Shown: positions 1 to 8,490 of the stretch, piece by piece
Numbering within the stretch: the stretch's first letter is position 1
Layout of the letters: each line of letters starts with the position of its first letter
Assembly (NCBI GenBank): GCA_000403945.1
Contig: APFI01000193.1
Location: forward strand, 1 to 18,107
DNA: 18,107 nucleotides
Origin: Desulfovibrio sp. Dsv1
GTDB taxonomy: Bacteria; Desulfobacterota; Desulfovibrionia; Desulfovibrionales; Desulfovibrionaceae
Direction: 5' to 3'
Made by a program: the position numbers and the translations under genes
Notes under the pieces: model-generated
Databases searched by the model: none
Told to the model about the DNA's origin: nothing
Seen by the model: only the letters and a program-made list of their open reading frames with translations

Positions 1-157
1 GTTTTCCACCAAGAAGCGGACAGGCACAACCTCAAAACGGAGAGAACTGTCTGATCAAGTCTGAACTACTACAAGTTTGAGGTAGTTTTGACTTAATCTG
101 ACAATCGCCTCTTGAAAGAAGAGGAAAACTCCGTTTTGATGGAAGTGCAAGTAACTA
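1..157. other. Non-coding stretch with nested inverted repeats downstream of cheA
   Basis: No gene is supported here. A perfect 10-bp inverted repeat (CAAAACGGAG at 33-42, CTCCGTTTTG at 129-138) encloses two further hairpins. The first is AAGTC/GACTT (57-61 with 90-94) continued by AACTAC/GTAGTT (64-69 with 82-87). The second is CCTCTT/AAGAGG (108-113 with 119-124) around a GAAAG loop. Folded as RNA on either strand this gives a three-way junction. No U-tract follows on the minus strand, so it is not a plain rho-independent terminator for cheA. It could be a structured 3' UTR, a small RNA or a MITE-like element about 106 bp long. Bases 1-32 show nothing recognisable. Confidence 0.5.
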
Positions 158-3118
158 TCAAACGGGCACCATGCTTGAAGCCTTGGAAGTGGACATGAGG
201 TAAATCTCATGCGGATCCAGAATCAGGATCACGGATCCGTCGCCCATGATGGTGGCTCCGGAAATGCCCTTGAGATCGCCCAGATATGCGCCCAGCGGCT
301 TAATGACGATTTCCTGGCGCTCCAGGAGCTGATCCACCACCAGACCCAAGCGGCGTTCATTGTCGTGGATGACCACCACAGACAACACGTCAGGCAAAGG
401 CTCGGTGCGCGGCAGGTCGAGCATTTCAGAAAGTTCCACAATGCCCAGCACTTCGCCGCGCAGGGTGACGGCCTTGCGTCCCTTGACGTCGGTAAGGCGT
501 TCGGCCTCAATCTTGGTGGTTTCTGACACGGCATCCAACGGGATGGCATACATCTGCCCCGACACTTTGACCATCAAGGCGTCGATGATCGCCAAGGTCA
601 GCGGCAGGCTCAAGGTGAATCGCGTGCCCTTGCCTACTTCGGAGTTGGTGCTGACGCTGCCTTTCAGGTTTTTGATGTTGGTGCGCACCACATCCATGCC
701 CACGCCGCGTCCGGAAATATCCGTGATTTTTTCGGCGGAGGAAAAGCCGGGCGCAAAAATCAGTTCCATAGCTTCGCGGTCATCCAGCTGCGCCGCTTCT
801 TCAGGTGTCACGACACCCTTACCAATGGCAACCTCGCGCATTTTATCGGGGTCGATGCCCTTACCATCATCCTCAATTTCAATAGCAACGGAATTGCCCT
901 TGTGGAAGGCGCGCAGAGTGACTTTGCCCTTGGGCGGCTTGCCGGCGGCGATGCGTACGTCTTCCGGCTCAATGCCGTGGTCCACGGAATTACGGATCAA
1001 GTGCACCAGAGGGTCGCCGATAACCTCCACCACACTCTTGTCCAGTTCGGTTTCCTCGCCTTCCATGATCAGCTCCACTTCCTTGCCGCTCTTGCGCGAA
1101 AGGTCGCGGACCAAGCGGGGAAAGCGCGAAAAAACCGAGGAGACAGGCACCATGCGGACTTTCATGATGGTGTCCTGCAAGTCATCGGAAATGCGGGCCA
1201 TGGCGTAGGTGGTTTCCGACAGGCTCTGGGCTACTTCCGAAATATTTACATTATCGCCGCCGCCCTCAAGCGAACGGGCGATGAGAGTATAGCGGTTGCG
1301 GTTGATGATCAGCTCGCCGATCAGATTCATCAGGTGATCTAGGCGCTCATGATCCACGCGGATAGTGGCGGAACTCTTGTGCGTTTCGCCCGTTGGAGCG
1401 GATGTCGCGCCGGCTTTGGCGGCAGGGGCCGCTCCGGCTTTCTTGGACGCGGCCGCCAGTGGGGTGGGCGTAGATGCCGGTTTGGAAGCCGGCGCGGCAG
1501 GCGTTGGCTTATCTTCCACCGCAGTCGCGGGAGCGGGTTGGGACTTGTCCGCTTCAATCCTGGCCGGGGCCGGTGCGTTGGGAACCGTCCGCGCTTCCGC
1601 GACTGCGGGTTTGGAATCCGCTTCCAGAGCCGGCGTCTCGGCTTCGGCGTCAGCGGCGATCTTGCCTTCACTCAGAGCTTTTTGCACCATATCGTCAATG
1701 ATGCCCACTTCCTGACTGAGCAGATCCACCATCAAACCGAAATCAATGCCACTGCGGCGTCCCTGGTCCACGATGCCCGCCGTGCGCTCGGCATAGACCT
1801 TAATCTCCGTCTGGCCCACAAAGCTGCAGGCGTTTTTGACGGCGATAAGGCAACGGTATACGGCATCAATGGAATCTTTGTGGCTGCCGTCTTTTTGCAG
1901 CGTCGCCAGAGCGGCGTGAATAATTTCAATCTGTTGGCGCACTGTCACCCGAAAGACGTCGGCATCATCGCCCTCAGAGCCAACCGGAATGATGGTGGGA
2001 TTGACCACCTCCACCGGCGCGTTTTCAGCGGGCACGGACCCAGCTTGCGGGACTTCGGCCTGCGTATTGCTGCCTTTGGCTTGCGCGCCGCCGTTCTGGG
2101 CTGCCAGCAGTGCTTCAGGCAGGGAAATGGGGCCGCCGGCCAGCGCCTGCTGCAATTGCTTGATAACCAAACTGGTATCAAAAGGCGTGGCCCTTCCGCT
2201 GGCGATATCAATTTTCTGCACCAAGCCTTCCATCACGTCCACGACCAGCAGCAGCAGGTCGATGAGCTCGTGACTGGGCGTGATTTTACCCTGCCGCACA
2301 TTGTTAAGCAGGGTTTCGGCCTCATGGGTCAGGGCGTTCAGATCATTGTAGCCGATGATGCCGCTGTTGCCCTTCATATTGTGAAAAAAGCGGAAAAGAT
2401 CGTTGACCAGATCGTCCCGGCCAGTGGGGGTTTCTTCCAGTTCCAGCAGGCCATCGTTCAGGCTGGCGATAATTTCATAGGATTCGTCGATAAAATCCTT
2501 GAGATGGCCTTCGCCAAAGGCGGTGAGCGCGTATGGCTCGCCGCAAGGCAGGGCGGCGACCCATTCTTTGGTACTCACGCTCTGGTCGGCATCTCCCTTA
2601 TCCGCCTTTTCTCCGTTCTGGGCCGGAGGATCATCCGTCGGGGCGACTCCAGCCTGGTCAGACTGATCCGGCTGATCGGCCTGAGGGGCGGCGGACTCAG
2701 GCTCCGGAGGGACCGGTGCGCTTTCACCGGCCATAATGGCGTCGATCTGCGCCATTATGTGCTCGATTTCAACGTCGCCTTCGGCATTGGAGGCATCGAG
2801 ATTGTCGATCATCTGGCGCAGGGCGTCCGTGGATGCCAGGATCACATCCATGATCTCCGAAGTCACCACCATACTGCCTTTACGCAGTTCGTCCAGGATA
2901 TTTTCAGATTTATGCGCCAGCTGATTGATCCGGTTCAGACCCAAAAAGCCGGAAGCGCCTTTCAGGGAGTGCATGGGGCGGAAGATATCGTTGAGCAAAG
3001 CCAGATTATCCGGAGTTTTTTCAAGCTCCAGCAGATTAGGCTCAATGGTTTCAAGATGTTCCTTGGCTTCAGCGATAAAATCCGCGAAAAGTTCCGGATC
3101 AGAAAATTCCTGGCTCAT
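158..3118 (-). CDS. cheA: Chemotaxis histidine kinase CheA with two Hpt domains and a degenerate third
   Basis: This 986-aa cytoplasmic kinase autophosphorylates under receptor control and passes phosphate to CheY and CheB. Seen in order: a first Hpt domain with phospho-acceptor His50 in MHSLKGASGF; a second Hpt with His246 in FHNMKGNSG; a third helical block at about 388-485 of similar build in which the His position is Ile (about 425, IAVKNACSF); a Pro/Ala-rich linker at about 490-580; the dimerisation helices from about 586 (DHLMNLIGELI); the ATPase domain with N box HLIRNSVDHG (706-715), G1 DDGKGID (750-756) and GRGVGMD (803-809); and a C-terminal CheW-like domain from about 840. Classical CheA has one Hpt and about 650 residues, so the extra length is the multiplied Hpt and the linker. 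It is last in the che operon, 70 bp after cheY, with a ribosome-binding sequence AAGGT eight bases before ATG. The family call is secure; which His are used is not known. Confidence 0.97.
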   Translation of the reverse strand: MSQEFSDPELFADFIAEAKEHLETIEPNLLELEKTPDNLALLNDIFRPMHSLKGASGFLGLNRINQLAHKSENILDELRKGSMVVTSEIMDVILASTDALRQMIDNLDASNAEGDVEIEHIMAQIDAIMAGESAPVPPEPESAAPQADQPDQSDQAGVAPTDDPPAQNGEKADKGDADQSVSTKEWVAALPCGEPYALTAFGEGHLKDFIDESYEIIASLNDGLLELEETPTGRDDLVNDLFRFFHNMKGNSGIIGYNDLNALTHEAETLLNNVRQGKITPSHELIDLLLLVVDVMEGLVQKIDIASGRATPFDTSLVIKQLQQALAGGPISLPEALLAAQNGGAQAKGSNTQAEVPQAGSVPAENAPVEVVNPTIIPVGSEGDDADVFRVTVRQQIEIIHAALATLQKDGSHKDSIDAVYRCLIAVKNACSFVGQTEIKVYAERTAGIVDQGRRSGIDFGLMVDLLSQEVGIIDDMVQKALSEGKIAADAEAETPALEADSKPAVAEARTVPNAPAPARIEADKSQPAPATAVEDKPTPAAPASKPASTPTPLAAASKKAGAAPAAKAGATSAPTGETHKSSATIRVDHERLDHLMNLIGELIINRNRYTLIARSLEGGGDNVNISEVAQSLSETTYAMARISDDLQDTIMKVRMVPVSSVFSRFPRLVRDLSRKSGKEVELIMEGEETELDKSVVEVIGDPLVHLIRNSVDHGIEPEDVRIAAGKPPKGKVTLRAFHKGNSVAIEIEDDGKGIDPDKMREVAIGKGVVTPEEAAQLDDREAMELIFAPGFSSAEKITDISGRGVGMDVVRTNIKNLKGSVSTNSEVGKGTRFTLSLPLTLAIIDALMVKVSGQMYAIPLDAVSETTKIEAERLTDVKGRKAVTLRGEVLGIVELSEMLDLPRTEPLPDVLSVVVIHDNERRLGLVVDQLLERQEIVIKPLGAYLGDLKGISGATIMGDGSVILILDPHEIYLMSTSKASSMVPV

Positions 3119-3188
3119 AACCCATACCTTCGTTTGGCTGACAGATCAGCAATGCCCCGCAGGGAGCACGTACTGCTCTCCTTATCGG

Positions 3189-3557
3189 CTAGCCAAGAAG
3201 CATCTTTATATTTCGGACCATTTTTTCCGGCTGGGCGGGTTTGACCATATAGAGATTGGCGCCCAGACGCATGCCGGTTTGGATGTCCTGCTCCTGGCCT
3301 TCGGTGGAAAGTACAATGATGGGAATGTCCTTATAGGCATCCTGCGTGCGGATGGTCTTGATGAAAGTGAAGCCGTCCATGCGCGGCATATTGACGTCGG
3401 AGACAATCAAGTCCACCGGGTCAAGACTGTACAGTTTTTCAATGGCATCCAGGCCGTCTTCGGCGGTACTGACCCTGAAGCCTTCGGATTTGAGCACAAA
3501 GGTCACCAAGTTGCGGATGGTCTTGGAGTCATCGACGACCATGATGTGTTTCGTCAT
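3189..3557 (-). CDS. cheY: Chemotaxis response regulator CheY
   Basis: Single receiver domain of 122 aa without an output domain, the normal size for CheY. CheA phosphorylates it and it then diffuses to the flagellar motor or another target. The acidic pocket Asp9-Asp10, phospho-acceptor Asp54 (VSDVNMP), switch Ser84/Thr85 and conserved Lys106 (VKP) are all present. The ATG at 3557 is preferred over upstream ATGs in the same frame because it has AGGA eight bases upstream and starts directly at the first beta strand (MTKHIMVVDDS). It lies 135 bp after the cheW-like gene, the largest gap in the operon, and that gap holds a candidate promoter, so cheY-cheA may also be transcribed on their own. 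Confidence 0.95.
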   Translation of the reverse strand: MTKHIMVVDDSKTIRNLVTFVLKSEGFRVSTAEDGLDAIEKLYSLDPVDLIVSDVNMPRMDGFTFIKTIRTQDAYKDIPIIVLSTEGQEQDIQTGMRLGANLYMVKPAQPEKMVRNIKMLLG

Positions 3558-3616
3558 AATTTCGTTCCTGCCCGTCATTCTTGTGGCTATCATGAAAATC
3601 CGGCGTATATCCATAT

Positions 3617-3645
3617 ATACTAGTGAATATTTGCCGATTTTGCAA
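3617..3645 (-). promoter_or_regulatory. Candidate sigma70-type promoter in front of cheY
   Basis: On the minus strand, TTGCAA (3640-3645) and TAGTAT (3617-3622) are separated by exactly 17 bp. Each hexamer matches four of six consensus bases. It is the only sizeable gap inside the che operon. The -10 hexamer is the same as that of the candidate promoter in front of cheB. This is a sequence match only. Confidence 0.4.
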
Positions 3646-3692
3646 GTGGATGTTGATTGTGCATCCGCTTGTATCATCACAAATCAATCGCG

Positions 3693-4358
3693 TCAGGTTA
3701 CAAGAAGTTTTTGTACAATCATATCAGGAGCAAGAATACCGCATACACGATCATTGATATCGGCTATGGCGCATAAAAAATCCGCGCTGGTTCCCAACTG
3801 GGCTTCGGCATTCCAGGTTATTTTGTCTTGTTCAACAGTATGCATTGTCTGCACTTTATCGATAATCAAGCCTAATTGCATTTGCTCAGAGGTGCAGACA
3901 ATGATGAAGCTCTGTGCCGTATACCGGTAGTCCCTCTCTTGGGTAAGCAGGGCGTCCAAATGGAGCAGGGGAGTCACCCGCCCGCGCAGATTGACGACTC
4001 CGGCCACAAACGACGGGGCCAACGGCAGCCTGACCAGGGGCATATACCGCAGCACTTCCTGAATGGCCGCCACAGGTAACAGAAAGGTTTGTCCGCGCAC
4101 GAGGAAAGAAACCATCTGTATTTGAGCTTCGTCGCGTAACCGGGCCTTCAGCGAAATCTGAGGCGCCGCAGCCTGTTCCGCTTCATTGACCGGCAGAGCC
4201 GCGTCCGGTTCTAAGACAGGCAGGCCCGCCAGAGCGTCGGCACCGAGATATTTCTGAACGAAGGCCTGCTCGGCATCGCTCAGCCCGCCCGGCGTCCGGC
4301 GGGAATCCGTCGTCTCAAAGCACTGGTCGGCAAAATATTCTTCCGGCGTCTTTACCAT
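3693..4358 (-). CDS. cheW: CheW-like coupling protein with an N-terminal extension
   Basis: CheW proteins connect CheA to chemoreceptors in the signalling array. Residues about 80-215 of this 221-aa protein form a CheW fold, with the typical stretches FLLPVAAIQEV, GVVNLRGRVTPLLHLD and LGLIIDKV. The first roughly 75 residues are an extra acidic, Ala/Pro-containing region not found in minimal CheW (about 160 aa). The ATG lies inside the end of the parA-like gene (7-bp overlap), so the two are probably translationally coupled. A paired CheW and ParA is consistent with localisation systems in which the ATPase is linked to the array, but which surface binds which partner cannot be read here. Confidence 0.9.
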   Translation of the reverse strand: MVKTPEEYFADQCFETTDSRRTPGGLSDAEQAFVQKYLGADALAGLPVLEPDAALPVNEAEQAAAPQISLKARLRDEAQIQMVSFLVRGQTFLLPVAAIQEVLRYMPLVRLPLAPSFVAGVVNLRGRVTPLLHLDALLTQERDYRYTAQSFIIVCTSEQMQLGLIIDKVQTMHTVEQDKITWNAEAQLGTSADFLCAIADINDRVCGILAPDMIVQKLLVT

Positions 4359-5128
4359 AAACAGAGCACTTCCTCGGCCAGAGAGTCATAACCAAGCGCG
4401 CCTTTGGATTGAGCGTCAATATCATAAATGGTGCAGCCCAGCGCGCTGGCTTCTCGAAAATGCGTATCCACGCCGATGATAGTGGCGAACAGGGCATGCC
4501 CCATCTTGCGCCGCATCAAATCCAGCACCCGGGTACAGGCCTTGGCCCTTTTGTCGTACATGGTGGGCACCGCCCGGTAGCGGATGGGACTCGGCAACAC
4601 CTTGTTCAGCGTGTGCAATGTGTCAAACAGCAGTTTCAAGCCGTGCAGGGCCAAAAAGTCCGTCTGAATGGGAATGATCAGCAGATCAGCCGCCACCAGA
4701 GCGTTGACCAGCAGAATGCCCACATGTGGTGGGCAGTCCAATACCACAAAGTCATATCTGGTCATCAAAACGTGCAAACTGCGGGCCAGAACACTGCCTT
4801 TGGCATTGCGCTCCCGGAAATCCACTTCCAGTTCCGAAAGACGGATGCTGCCGGGGGCGAGGTCCATGCCCTGCAGGGCCGCAGGGTGGATGACGTTCGG
4901 CCAGATGTCCGGCCACACGCCGTCTTGCGCCAGGAAAATATCATACAGGCTGGTGCGCAGTTCCTCCGGGTAAATCTTGGCATGCAAGGAGGCGCAGGCA
5001 TGCGGATCAAGATCCAGCAGCAGCACCTTTTTGCCGCGTCGCGACAGGGCGCTGCCCAGTGTCAAGGAAGTGGTGGTTTTGCCCACGCCTCCTTTCTGAT
5101 TGGCTATAGCCAGGATTTTCGCGCCCAT
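4352..5128 (-). CDS. ParA/MinD-family ATPase of the chemotaxis operon (ParC/PpfA-like)
   Basis: This 258-aa protein has the deviant Walker A motif of ParA proteins (NQKGGVGKTT, with signature Lys12 and Lys17), the A' motif VLLLDLDPH and Walker B FVVLDCPP. Family members dimerise on ATP, bind the nucleoid or a pole and position cargo. No parB gene or parS-like site is nearby. The gene is locked between cheR (15 bp) and cheW (7-bp overlap), so by analogy with chemotaxis ParA homologues of Vibrio (ParC) and Rhodobacter (PpfA) its likely job is segregating or placing the chemoreceptor array, not DNA partition. The start has only a weak GAAG upstream. The family is certain; the cargo is inferred. 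Confidence 0.9.
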   Translation of the reverse strand: MGAKILAIANQKGGVGKTTTSLTLGSALSRRGKKVLLLDLDPHACASLHAKIYPEELRTSLYDIFLAQDGVWPDIWPNVIHPAALQGMDLAPGSIRLSELEVDFRERNAKGSVLARSLHVLMTRYDFVVLDCPPHVGILLVNALVAADLLIIPIQTDFLALHGLKLLFDTLHTLNKVLPSPIRYRAVPTMYDKRAKACTRVLDLMRRKMGHALFATIIGVDTHFREASALGCTIYDIDAQSKGALGYDSLAEEVLCLW

Positions 5129-5143
5129 AGTAGCTTCATGGCA

Positions 5144-6538
5144 TCAACTCAGTTTGCGATAGACGATGGTGCCCCTGTGATGCTCAAGCTGGAACGCGCG
5201 ACTGATGTTGTGCAGCGATTCCGAATGGCCGATGAGCAGCACGCCGTTGGGCTCCAGATTATCATAAAACGCATTGATGACTTTGCGTTTCATCTCATCG
5301 TCAAAATAGATGATCACGTTGCGGCAAAAAACGATCTCCGATTTCTCCACCCGCCGCAGCTGTTCCCTGTCGCTCAGGTTGATCTGTCCGAAGGAGACGA
5401 TATGCTTGAGCGCGGGATCCACCTTGTAGAGGTTGCCTTCCTTGGTGAAGTAGGAAGAAATTATTTCCTTGGGCGTCGTGCGCAAGGCATATTCGTTGTA
5501 CACGCCGCGCCGTGCCGCGCTCAGAACGGCTTCCGACAGGTCGTTGGCCGTGATCTTGATGTCCCAGGTACGGATATCACTTTTAAGCACTTCGTGCAGA
5601 ATGATAGCCAGAGTATATGGCTCCTCGCCCGTGGAACAGCCGGCGGACCATATTCTCAGCTTTTTCTGGCCGGATTTCTTGCATTGCTCCAGCGTTTCGG
5701 CCAGCACGGATTTCTGAAACACTTCCAGCTGTGGCGGATTGCGAAAAAAGCTGGTTTCATTGGTGGTAACCACTTCAAAAAGTTTGTTCAGCTCGGTGCG
5801 TCGGTTGGCGTCGAAACGCAGAAAGTTGTAATATTCGTTGTAGCTTTTGAGGTTTAGTTCCTTGATCCGGTTGGAAAGCCGGTTTTCTACAAGATATTTG
5901 CGGTGTTCAGCAATAAATATGCCGCATTGCTGGTAGATGAAATCCCGCAGCAGCATAAATTCCTCATTGGAAATCTGCAAATCCTTACGGAAGGGAGATG
6001 CCGCCCGGAACGCGGGAACCGTCTGGTCCTGCGACCTGAAAGCGGCGGCGGGTTGCAGCGGCGGGCGCTGCGGGTCCGCAGGCTGTTGGCGGAAGGCGGA
6101 GGGGCGCGCGGCGGTCGTGCCGAAGGTTGATGCCGGAGCGGTTCCGTCCGCCTTGACGGCGGGCCTGGCAAAGCTTCGCACGGGCGGCGTGGTCGGATTC
6201 TGCGTGCCGGCGGGCGTCTGACCGGCTGGCCTGAAAGCCGAAAACGGCCGCGTGGCATCCGTTTTGGCGGTCGTCGCGTTTTGCGTCACGCCTCTGCTGA
6301 ACAATGAACTCGGGGATGCGTCGGCAGCCGGAGCGGATGTTCTGAAGGAGAAACCCGGTTGGCTTTGCCCGGCACCGGAGAATGAGGAAGGTTGTATGGG
6401 CTTGTAGAGCGACGTGGGGCGTTCCGCAGAGCCTGCGGCGGCGGATTGCGCGGGCTTGTCGGTTGACAGCGTCTGGGAATCCGGTTTGCCGCCCTTGAGC
6501 TGGGAAGTTTTTGGGAAAAGTGTGGGAGGGGTCGCCAT
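5144..6538 (-). CDS. cheR: Chemoreceptor methyltransferase CheR with a long disordered N-terminal tether
   Basis: CheR methylates glutamates on chemoreceptors using S-adenosylmethionine and works against CheB. The CheR core covers about residues 188-464 of 464: an N-terminal helical domain (NEEFMLLRDFIYQQCG), the conserved NETSFFR (260-266), the SAM-binding SAGCSTGEEPY (298-308) and FCRNVIIYFD near the end. A normal CheR has about 280 residues. The first 187 here are Pro/Ser/Thr/Ala-rich, without predicted order, and carry recurring Phe-Arg motifs (FSFR, SAFR, SAFR, AAFR, PAFR, SPFR between about 63 and 184). The start has AGGAG six bases upstream, inside the end of the HEAT gene two bases away. 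The Phe-Arg motifs may be short docking sites, for example for the neighbouring HEAT protein; that is inference. Confidence 0.95.
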   Translation of the reverse strand: MATPPTLFPKTSQLKGGKPDSQTLSTDKPAQSAAAGSAERPTSLYKPIQPSSFSGAGQSQPGFSFRTSAPAADASPSSLFSRGVTQNATTAKTDATRPFSAFRPAGQTPAGTQNPTTPPVRSFARPAVKADGTAPASTFGTTAARPSAFRQQPADPQRPPLQPAAAFRSQDQTVPAFRAASPFRKDLQISNEEFMLLRDFIYQQCGIFIAEHRKYLVENRLSNRIKELNLKSYNEYYNFLRFDANRRTELNKLFEVVTTNETSFFRNPPQLEVFQKSVLAETLEQCKKSGQKKLRIWSAGCSTGEEPYTLAIILHEVLKSDIRTWDIKITANDLSEAVLSAARRGVYNEYALRTTPKEIISSYFTKEGNLYKVDPALKHIVSFGQINLSDREQLRRVEKSEIVFCRNVIIYFDDEMKRKVINAFYDNLEPNGVLLIGHSESLHNISRAFQLEHHRGTIVYRKLS

Positions 6539-6540
6539 AG

Positions 6541-8478
6541 TTACTCCTGTTCCATCTGGATGGCGGCCACGGCATCAGCGGCCGCGTGCTGGATTTCAGG
6601 GTTGTCGTGATTCATCATGCCCAGCAGCACGCTGAAAGCGACATTGCCGCCGATCCTGCCCAGCGCTTCAATGATCGTAAATGCGACCATGGGGCTCGCG
6701 TGTTCCAGCATTTGCGCCAGTATGGGTACGGCTTCGGCGTTTTTATTCACGCCCAGAGCTCCGATAGCGCGAATCCGCACCCATTCGTTCTCATCCCGGA
6801 GGGCGGTGACCAAATGCGGCATGACGGCCGAGGTGCCGATCTGCCCCAGAAGGTCCACCAAGGCTACGCGCACGTCTTTGTCTTCGTCAAACAGTCGGGG
6901 CAGCAGCCGGGGCAGATAGCGCTCCGCCACGCCGCCCAGATTCAGAAAAGCCTCTACCGCCACGCGGCGGATGGCGGGGTCTTCGTCTTCCAGTGCTTCG
7001 GTGATTTCCGTGAGGTTTTCGGTGACGCTGTAACGGCCCAGCGCATACACCGCCATCATGCGCTGCATGGCGTCATCGCTGTGGAACCGCTCTTTGAACC
7101 GGGCGTTCAGGTTGGCGCTGTGCAAATTGATGCAGGCCTCCAGCGCCATTTCCTTCACATCCACATAGCGGTGGTCGAGCTGGCTGAACACCACATCTTC
7201 CACATCCGGGCAGGTATGTTGATTGCCGAAAAAGACCAAGGCACTTTTGAGCACCTCGGCGTCATCGCATTCGTCGATGATGGAAAGGAAGAAAGGCATA
7301 TCGTCGCAACTGCCCAACTGGGCCACTTCCACCACGGCGGCGCGCTGCAGCTCACGGTTAACCCGCCAGAACAGATTTTTGATTTCCTCCACCGGGCGGT
7401 GGTCGTCCATAAGCTGGCAGGCTTCCATGGCGATCATGGTACGGCTTTCGTCCTCACTGCGCAGGGCGTCGCGCACAATGTTATTATATCCGATGGAAGC
7501 GATGGCCCGGATGGCGGCCTCATACAGCTCGGCCTTGCGCTCCGGGTCCAGACCCGCGGCCAGATCCAGGATGGCGCTGCTGGCTTCTTCCTTACCGATG
7601 GCGCTGAGGCCCTGCAGGGCCGCCATCTGAATCTCCTCGTCATTGTCGGAAAGAGCGTCCAGCAAATAGGCGCGCAGACGTTCCTGCGACTTGGCAACCA
7701 GCAGGGAAAGCGAACGGCCGCTCAAAATCTGCACAATGGCCTTAACTATCTTGTGACGCAGCACCACGTTGACGTTTTCCAGCGAATTGAACAGCAGAGG
7801 AATGGTCTTGATGTCGCCCAAGTCCCCCAGCGCGTCGATAATTGCCGAGCTGACCAGCATGGAAGATTGCGGCAGCAACTGCACTAGGGCATTGATGGCT
7901 GACGGATCTTTGATTTTGGCCAAGGCCTCCACCACGGCGAACTGCACCCATTCTTCGTCGTGCATCGCTTGGCAGAGATTGGTCACGGATTCGGGGAAAG
8001 CAAGATTACCCAAGCTGACGGCCGCCTGGTAACGGACATTGACTTCCGGATCCTTGAGCAGGGCGTCGCCCAGCAGCAGGGCGGACTGGTGGCTGAGGCA
8101 ATAGCCCAGAATGTCCGCGATAAAAATGCGCAAATCCGGGTCGTCGTCGCGGAGATAGGGCTGCATGCTCTCAATGCTGTCCACACCGATCTCACGCAGG
8201 ATGTCCATGACCACATTGCGCACCGGCACTTCGTCACTGCGCAGCAAGGGCAGCAGTTCCACGATGGATTGAGCGCCGCGGATTTTGCGCAGGCCGTATT
8301 CCGCGGCTTCCTGCACGCCGATATTTTCGCTTTTGATCCGTTCACAGAGCAAGGGCACGGCCTCTTTCAGGCCCATGTCGCCCGCGCTGAACGCCGCGCT
8401 GCGCACGACATCATTGTCACCGGATTGAAGGGCTTCAAGAATCTGCGCCGCGCTGTATTGTGAATTTTTCATACTCAT
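6541..8478 (-). CDS. HEAT-repeat scaffold protein within the chemotaxis operon
   Basis: A 645-aa protein made almost entirely of HEAT-type helical repeats, about 30-32 residues each and roughly 18-20 in number. They show the recurrent pattern of paired Asp/Glu turns and helix phrases such as DEEWVQFAVVEALAKI, DEDPAIRRVAVEAFLNLGG and DENEWVRIRAIGALGVN. No enzymatic motif, signal peptide or membrane segment is seen. HEAT solenoids bind other proteins. Lying between cheB (12 bp) and cheR (2 bp), it probably assembles or tethers the adaptation enzymes, which is an inference from position. No clear Shine-Dalgarno precedes either possible start (ATG at 8478 or 8472), so translation may depend on coupling to cheB. 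Its deviation from HEAT consensus in the middle makes the exact repeat number uncertain. Confidence 0.9.
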   Translation of the reverse strand: MSMKNSQYSAAQILEALQSGDNDVVRSAAFSAGDMGLKEAVPLLCERIKSENIGVQEAAEYGLRKIRGAQSIVELLPLLRSDEVPVRNVVMDILREIGVDSIESMQPYLRDDDPDLRIFIADILGYCLSHQSALLLGDALLKDPEVNVRYQAAVSLGNLAFPESVTNLCQAMHDEEWVQFAVVEALAKIKDPSAINALVQLLPQSSMLVSSAIIDALGDLGDIKTIPLLFNSLENVNVVLRHKIVKAIVQILSGRSLSLLVAKSQERLRAYLLDALSDNDEEIQMAALQGLSAIGKEEASSAILDLAAGLDPERKAELYEAAIRAIASIGYNNIVRDALRSEDESRTMIAMEACQLMDDHRPVEEIKNLFWRVNRELQRAAVVEVAQLGSCDDMPFFLSIIDECDDAEVLKSALVFFGNQHTCPDVEDVVFSQLDHRYVDVKEMALEACINLHSANLNARFKERFHSDDAMQRMMAVYALGRYSVTENLTEITEALEDEDPAIRRVAVEAFLNLGGVAERYLPRLLPRLFDEDKDVRVALVDLLGQIGTSAVMPHLVTALRDENEWVRIRAIGALGVNKNAEAVPILAQMLEHASPMVAFTIIEALGRIGGNVAFSVLLGMMNHDNPEIQHAAADAVAAIQMEQE

Positions 8479-8490
8479 AATTATGGTGTG

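Noticed and set aside
108..138. Rho-independent terminator of cheA
   Set aside because: The CCTCTT/AAGAGG hairpin on the minus strand is not followed by a run of T.
1349..3244. Long plus-strand frame of 631 codons opposite cheA
   Set aside because: It is the antisense of a clear CheA gene, has no recognisable domain and composition typical of a shadow frame.
4409..5857. Plus-strand frame of 482 codons opposite parA and cheR
   Set aside because: It crosses two well-supported minus-strand genes and has no domain pattern.
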